From contig BSBM01000260.1 of the NCBI GenBank assembly GCA_027924585.1, positions 14,335,001 to 14,399,000 on the forward strand: a stretch of 64,000 nt of DNA, in the 5' to 3' direction. This document shows, in pieces, positions 58,392 through 64,000 of this stretch (position 1 is the first letter of the stretch; each line of letters begins with the position of its first letter). A model generated the notes under the pieces. It was not told the DNA's origin, searched no databases, and worked only from the letters and a program-made list of their open reading frames with translations. This DNA comes from Larix kaempferi. Its lineage: Eukaryota; Streptophyta; Pinopsida; Pinales; Pinaceae. The translations under genes and the position numbers were made by a program.

Positions 58392-59132
58392 TTATCTATA
58401 AACTCCCTTTGTAGGATTCGGTGTAACATGTTTTTTTGATTTCTTACTGAAAATTGTGAAAGCTTTAGAAATCATACAAGAGTTTTTCATATCAGCGAAA
58501 AAAATACAAGTACATGCCTCTTTATTTGTTTCTAAGTAGTACAAAAATGCAAGCATGTCTTGTTTTGTCCATGGACTATCACAATTACACATATCTGCAG
58601 CAATAAATTCACAGCTGACTGCCGCACCAAAAAATGGAATTGATCTGAGTGTGTTGACCAAAGATTCAGGATAACAACATTGACAAGAAAACTATGAACT
58701 ATTTTCGACGTCGTCAATGGACATACCCATCCTCTCTTTATTGATATATAGATTCAATATTTTATGAGCATCAATTGGTATTTTGGTACCATTATCCACT
58801 TCAGATTCGTTCTTTCTCTTTTTACTCGGAGATTTTGCTTTATTTCCGGAGCATAAAATATTGCACGGTTGCTGGAGATGGTTTGGTGCAATTTTATATA
58901 TTTCAATGACATTATGGTGAGTGACAATCTGTGATCGATCAATTTGAACATCATTAACTTTGAAATATTCAATGATCAAATGCCTGGTTGACCTCTCGTC
59001 CTTTATTCGTTTGCAATATTGATTTAAAGTTTCTGCGCAAACGTTTTTCTCGACTGATGTGCTCATCCAAACCGATCTATTGATTATATTCTCCACCACA
59101 GTGGCTAATTCATCTTCATCAAGATCACGCAA
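58392..59132 (-). pseudogene. NLS-bearing segment followed by DSPW (methyltransferase-like?) segment
   Basis: The first part (59132-58692) is helical and charged: MRDLDEDELATVVENIINRS, then SPSKKRKNESE, a likely nuclear signal, ending at a TGA near 58692. The second part (58667-58392), in another frame, reads SLVNTLRSIPFFGAAVSCEF, then AADMCNCDSPWTKQDMLAFL, then CTCIFFADMKN. A hydrophobic strand followed by D-S-P-W and a second hydrophobic strand has the shape of motif IV (D/N/S-P-P-Y/F/W) of beta-class N6-adenine or N4-cytosine DNA methyltransferases, with the middle Pro as Ser. No S-adenosylmethionine-binding FxGxG motif was found, so this is tentative. Confidence 0.35.
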
Positions 59133-59447
59133 TGGTCTAAAAAAATTAGATCCATAACTCTTTATTTTATTTTGAACAAAATCATCCTAAGTGATACTCT
59201 TGGGCGAGCATGGCAAGGAGCTACTTTTGTAAAGCTCAAATACAGACTACCATTTTCTCCACAGTCGATATGATGTCAAAACAAGAGTTAGCTTGTCTTT
59301 AAGGCTCTCCTTTGTTTGAACAAGAAAGATATCCATACATTCAGCTTGGATAGACTGCAAACATATAAAATTGAATATTCCAGTTAATTTGCTAATTTCA
59401 TAACACATGCAGCAATCTAAAGACTTTGATTGATAAGAAGAAAAAAT
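59133..59447. other. Apparent intron or decayed coding stretch
   Basis: Short minus-strand frames around 59160-59340 (for example SLKDKLTLVL-type hydrophobic runs) may belong to the same gene, but no motif or clear splice pair was identified. Confidence 0.3.
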
Positions 59448-60078
59448 CTATACCTTCCAAGCATCACTGGAAACGTTTCCCTTTCCCAGGAGGGATGGAG
59501 TACCGTAGGATATCCATTTCTCCCTTGCTTTTTCAACTTGAGAAATGAATGGAGTGTCTGCAATTTCCTTGTTTGACAAATTTTGTTGTTTGCATAATTT
59601 GTCGATGATGTGCTGAGGAACGTCTCTATGTAGAAGACGAGTTGTTCGATGCCGATACCTTGAATGGAGCTGTTTATATTGATAATCTGCAATGATTATT
59701 TTCTGCATATAAATAGTATGCTCCCCATCCAATATATAAAAATTTACTGATGGAAAATTAATTTCTTCTTCATTTCCAAGAAAAAAGGCCAATGTGGTCT
59801 CCTTTTCGAAAGGCAATAGAATAGCATCTCTGAATGTTGTTGTAAATGTATGGAGAATAGATACAACCATCTTTTGCACGACCTCCTCATCAAACTTTCG
59901 ATATTGTAAGTGCGGAGGCACAACAACACATTTTGTTACGTCAATGGAAAAAACTTTCTCATTGAACAAAAAGAATTTGATCTGCTCTTGTTGAACTTCT
60001 TTTGAAATTTCGAAGCTCTTAGTTGCTTTCTGCATCATCGCTTTAGAAGGACTTCCTTTGAGTTGTTTGAAGGAAGAT
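59448..60078 (-). pseudogene. DGEH-motif (ParB-like?) segment
   Basis: A single open frame reads SFKQLKGSPSKAMMQKATKS, then IDVTKCVVVPPHLQYRKFD, VNFYILDGEHTIYMQKIII, YRHRTTRLLHRDVPQHIIDK, and ENKEI-like helices ending GNVSSDAWKV. The strand-D-G-E-H-helix arrangement near residue 130 resembles the DG(E/Q/H)xR/H box of ParB/Srx-type and DGQHR domains, which in bacteria are sometimes linked to DNA methylases (family knowledge; the match is by eye). The first ~14 codons of the open frame (to 60122) come from the insertion that starts at 60081, so the real segment is taken from 60078 down. Its continuation upstream is probably 62563-63188. Confidence 0.45.
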
Positions 60079-60992
60079 TTTGTAATACCCCATTTTTCCC
60101 TTGATGTGTTTATTGGCTTCAATGTAAATACTGTGTATATACAGTATGTGTATTTTCCCTAGTGTGGCGCTCAAGTCCAAGGCCCCACTAGTGGATGTTT
60201 AAGTTATTGCTTAGGCAAGTATTTGTACAGCTTGATTATTCATGGGCTACTAAGCCATGAAGGAATGTAAATGATGTAATTATTATTGAATGAATAAAAT
60301 AACCAAGAAGCTGACTAAGGAGGCAATGAATGAGAAGGGGCCATGTTTATCCACTAGGGAGAGGTGAGGGGGTTTGGTATTGGTTTCCCATGTTGCCACA
60401 TGTCTGACCGAGAACCTATTCGAACTCCCTGCTAGCATTAATGCAACTGTAGTGGGTGGTTGAGAACCTTGATGGCTAAGGCCGCTAGCATATGGAGCAT
60501 GCCTATGATTTCGTATGGCAGGGCATGGCTCTGATTACTTGTGCTAAAAGACACTCAATCACCTGGGGGAACTCGCTGAACCTGTTTGACTACCCGGGAG
60601 GGAAATTCATTCATACACACACGCGGACATACAAACATTCCTCATTATTCACTGACTCATGAATCTTTCCATTATCACGAGCCATCGACCCTCGCAGAGA
60701 AATCATTCTTGTATTTCCTATATGCACAACCAGTCCGGGAAAAAGGGAAATCGAAGGTTAATCGTGCTTCCGGTGTGTTAGAAAGGCCGGAGAATTGATA
60801 GCAATAACCACCTTGTGTGTAAACCCCAGTTGCAGGGACAAAGTGGTATTGATAGAAGATGTACAAAGTGGTTTTGGCAGGGCATTGGTGAGAAAACCTT
60901 AAGCCTGGTAATGAATTCAATTGTTGAATTGTGGGAAAAGGGTTGGGTTGCTTGATAAACCCAGTGAAGGCTATAGTCTCAACAAACTAGTA

Positions 60993-61255
60993 ACTGGACG
61001 TTTCTATGACCATCCTGGAATAGCACTGGAAGGGAAAGACCGTGAGAGACTGTGCAGTAGTGATAGGATCTTCCTTGTGTTGGATGTGGCAGGTATTGTG
61101 GGTGCCAGGTCAGCTGAGAGCAACTGGACCTTTATATGCCCATCCTGGAATAACACTGGAAGGGAAGATGCCTTGAGAGACTGTGTAATAGTGTAGTAGG
61201 TCTTCCTTGTGTTGGATGTGGTAGGTATTGTGGGTGCCAGGTCAACTAATTGCTG
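60993..61255. repeat. 130-132-bp direct duplication
   Basis: ACTGGACxTTTxTATGxCCATC, CTGGAATAxCACTGGAAGGG, TCTTCCTTGTGTTGGATGTG and TATTGTGGGTGCCAGGTCA appear in order at 60993-61115 and again at 61123-61247. Confidence 0.85.
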
Positions 61256-62164
61256 AAACGCCTGCATTTCTATGGTTGAACTCACTGGATTAGCAAAAAC
61301 TTCCCTGTTATCCCTGAAGTGCTTGATAGCCACTGTAGGTTGGATTAGCATGGGTAGGAGCCCTGGAATGCTTGATAAACCCAACTACAAACTGGTTTAG
61401 CATGAGAATGGAGCCTTGACTGTGAGAGAACCTGTTAGCCCCCCTTAGTGGATACACTACCCAGCTCGGGGGTGATCTCTCAACTGAAATAGTATAGGCT
61501 GGACAAAGATCTAAGGTTGGGTGGAACATTGCTCTCACTTAGCCAGTTGCTTCGGAATTGAAAGCTAAGTATTCTGTGATATGGTGATGTTGTTCATTGT
61601 GATGGAATGGTTATTCATGTCTCTTTTGGAATTTATGAATACTTATTAAATGAATTGATTGATATGCAGTCATGTATAGGCCTGAGTAAGAGGTTGAGTT
61701 CATTGTTGTATGAATATCTTATATTGCATGAGTTTAATGTCTTGTAATTCCTACAATAATAAATGTGTTGGTTAAATCTGTTTGATGCATTTTACATGTC
61801 ATAATGAATGATAGTGTTTCATTATTGAAGATGAATGTTTATGCACAACTAACCTATGAAGAGATGTATACTTACACCTGACCCTTGGGGAGGGAAGGGA
61901 ATCCTGGAAGTGGTTTCATAAACCTCTGTGGAACAGATGGAAAGGAAGACCTTGGTAGGAGGAAGGTTGGAAGTGTTTAAGTGGAGATATAGCCAGAGCT
62001 TTAGAGAAGGAAATGAGGAAGTTAGATGTTTCACCTAATCAAGGGGATTCTACCATTGGATAGAGCTCTCCAAGAACTTTCCAATAGTACCAACCTTGCT
62101 CCATTTGGATGCTGGAGGAAGGAGTTATGCCCCTTAGAAGATTTGAGGATAATTGCCTTGCAGA

Positions 62165-62490
62165 CACAGGATTTCCGCATTTCCGAATCTGAAATTGCAG
62201 GTTTTAGGTTTCAGGATGCGGGTTTCGGGATCTCCAAGTTTGAAAATTGGCGTTGAAGATTTCTGCATTTTTGAATTCGAAATTGCGGGTTTCGGGTTGC
62301 AGGATCTCCAAGTTCGAAAATTAGGCGTTGAGGATTTCCGCAATTCCGAATCTGAAATTGTGGGTTTTGGGTTGCAGGTTGTGGGAGCAGCTGTTTTCGG
62401 GATTTCAGGTTTCGAGATCGCCGAGCACATAATTTCATATTTGGGATTTCTGCAATCCCGAATCTGCAATTTTGGGTTTTGGGATGTGGA
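62165..62490. repeat. ~75-90-bp degenerate tandem repeat
   Basis: Phrases GATTTCCGCATTTCCGAATC / GAAATTGCGGGTTTCGGGTT / GGATCTCCAAGTTCGAAAAT recur about four times with a decreasing match. Recurrent frames on both strands here are artefacts. Confidence 0.8.
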
Positions 62491-62562
62491 TTGCGTATTC
62501 AAGTTTTCCAGACTATGTGTATGGGCACTCAGTCAATGGTTTTTGGAGAAAAAAAAAAGGGA

Positions 62563-63188
62563 TCACGGTCTCCAGTCGGCCAAGTAGGTCGGTGGGGATG
62601 TGACGAATTTGTCCACATCTTTTACAATAAATTGGAGAAATGCTCTTTTGTTGTACATAAGAATCCTTTCATGGCTTACCTTTATCAACCTCTTATTAAT
62701 ATTCATGGAATGCAATATAGAGGAAGTTTCCGTGGCCATCATTCTTTTCCTCCATACCGACAAAATTCATTTCTTCAAGGATGACGCGGTATCAATTCTG
62801 GAACAATTAGAAACATCATACGAGGAAAAACCCACCCTTGCTTCGCACAGGAAATCATATATGGATCGGGACCACTTTTCATTAGATCTGGTCGATAATT
62901 ACAAACCATAAGATCAAGCTGTAGAAGGCAACACATTTCACCATCGATCGCTTCAACTTGAACTCGCAATTTTTAATCAGATTCAACAGGATCTGCATAT
63001 GTCAATATTCTAGCTCTAGTCTGAGCTCCCTCCTCATCCAAGCAAAATAGATATAAATTTGGGTATAAATTATCTGGTTCTTCCATCTCAACATACCATC
63101 CATTTGTGAATAGCTGAAGGCAGTGATCTTTTGTCAATTCAAAGAAAGGGATTTCCTGGTAGTTACTGAGGCTTAACAACGCAACCAT
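62563..63188 (-). pseudogene. N-terminal part of the DGEH/NIF-like gene
   Basis: The open frame starts MVALLSLSNYQEIPFFELTK, then NGWYVEMEEPDNLYPNLYLF and CLDEEGAQTRARILTYADPV. It passes an in-frame TAA at 62970 (ESD-stop-KLRVQVEA), continues to VFPRMMFLIVPELIPRHP and, after a TGA and a frame change near 62770, to SSILHSMNINKRLIKVSHE, KRAFLQFIVKDVDKFVTSPP and YLADWRP. No domain was recognised in it. It is assigned to the same gene because it has the same strand and ends where the insertion's right side must lie. At least two inactivating changes are present. Confidence 0.45.
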
Positions 63189-63894
63189 GCTTTATCTGCA
63201 AAACAGTCAATATTAAGTAGTCAATATAATAATGCATACAATGTCTATAATTATAAATTAGTGTTTTAATATTAGATGTATACTTGCAAATGTTCATGCT
63301 AATGATCGATGGTTAAGGAACGACCCCTCATTTTCAAAAGCAATTGATTGAACAAATCTGCTAGCATTATCCATGAGAGATTGAATGCACATTTTATAGA
63401 GTCGTTTGAGATAAGGATCGATCATAGAACGAGCGAGCATCATAGAAGGGGTGACCGATCCTTCTTGTTTATGTGTATGAGTTTATCACATGTTTTGTAT
63501 TCGAGTTTATGTGAGTTTTTGTACTTAATTTATATGTATGTGAATGGTAATTGCACATTGATTAATTGGAATACAAGTGCGTGATTGTGAAGAAAAAACA
63601 CATAGTTTGACAAATTCGTAGCTAACTGGTGAATACAATAGAGATTCAACGTAGTTCTGTATACTGCGATAGATGCCAAGTGCGAAGTCATCTGGTGTTC
63701 TATGCCATTAGTTAGTTGATGTTAAATAGAATGTTATGCGAAGATCATAACGACATCTGTGCATCGCCATGGTTAAGAGAATTTTGATTATGCAATCCCC
63801 ATATTCGCTTTGGGTTAGGCTTCAAACTGTTTACAAGGTGATGCCGAAGGGGCCAGTGAAAGGGGTTTTGTTGTGTACACATTTATCTCGTGAA
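63189..63894. other. Upstream region of the minus-strand gene, one palindrome
   Basis: This is AT-rich and carries one copy of the 20-bp palindrome family at 63445-63464 (GAAGGGGTGACCGATCCTTC followed by TTG). Nothing coding was recognised. Confidence 0.5.
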
Positions 63895-63895
63895 T

Positions 63896-64000
63896 GAAGG
63901 GTTGGCCGACCCTTATTGTGCTCAGTATTCTTTCAGTGTTCACCATTCTTCATATACATGAATTGACACCCTCGCCTTCAAAGGTTGAATATTTTTACAA
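63896..64000. repeat. Start of another palindrome-bearing repeat unit
   Basis: GAAGGGTTGGCCGACCCTTA is followed by TGTGCTCAGTATTCTTTCAG, CACCATTCTTCATATACATG and GGTTGAATATTT. This is the same order as the unit starts at 46413, 47404 and 48470. The unit runs off the window. Confidence 0.85.

Larger units (their letters stand above)
60081..62560. mobile_element. Putative LTR-type insertion splitting the gene
   Basis: The coding frame of the DGEH segment ends where TGTAATACCCCATTTTTCCC begins, a typical plant LTR-style 5' end, preceded by GATTT as a possible target-site copy. The interior has no coding domains. It contains a 130-132-bp direct duplication, a ~80-bp tandem (both listed separately) and a segment related to 53890-54060. 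The right boundary and matching target copy were not found, so a solo LTR or other insertion remains open. Confidence 0.35.

Noticed and set aside
60586-61384. Plus- and minus-strand frames of 70-126 codons
   Set aside because: They span the 130-bp duplication inside the putative LTR-type insertion and show duplicated segments but no domain.
62131-62587. Overlapping frames of 75-144 codons
   Set aside because: Produced by the ~75-90-bp degenerate tandem repeat at 62165-62490.

Overview
The window looks like nuclear DNA of a seed plant with a large, repeat-rich genome, most likely a gymnosperm (inference). The evidence is: degenerate plant-type telomeric repeats, an intron-containing plant elongator tRNA-Met, a plant L1-type LINE with an RNase H domain, TIR-NBS-LRR fragments, a NO VEIN-like fragment and an RLCK-VI-like kinase fragment. 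Nearly every recognisable gene is broken by stops or frameshifts. No protein-coding gene could be supported as intact from start to stop; the best intact gene is the tRNA-Met at 41116-41205.

Layout. 1-760 is a GAY trinucleotide array. 3288-6319 is a decayed DDE-like transposase gene. 7190-17795 is a satellite complex: composite telomere-like/GATGAT minisatellite arrays at both ends in opposite orientation, and two diverged ~358-bp satellite subfamilies (A and B) between them. A NO VEIN-like gene fragment (9644-10650) is embedded in the satellites. 19074-19650 is a LINE ORF1 relic. 20035-24510 (minus) is an unrecognised multi-exon, proline-rich gene with clear splice sites but nonsense codons. 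27717-28300 is a kinase relic.

28440-44100 holds three or four diverged copies of a multi-kilobase unit that carries a tRNA-Met and a TNL NB-ARC fragment. A LINE (31252-34210) interrupts the first copy. 45735-49290 contains minisatellites and an array of a 20-bp near-perfect palindrome (consensus GAAGGGTCGGCCGACCCTTC) embedded in ~1-kb tandem units. These lead directly into a ~3.6-kb degenerate reading region for an unrecognised coiled-coil protein (49414-53041).

54890-63190 (minus) reads as the exons of what may be one large gene. In transcript order these are an N-terminal region, a segment with an Asp-Gly-Glu-His motif like ParB-type domains, a segment with an Asp-Ser-Pro-Trp motif like a beta-class DNA methyltransferase motif IV, a low-complexity repeat linker, and three FCP1/NIF-type HAD domains whose catalytic aspartates are lost where visible. 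A possible LTR-type insertion starting at 60081 splits it. This combination is the best candidate for an undescribed system, but the domain names beyond FCP1/NIF are tentative.
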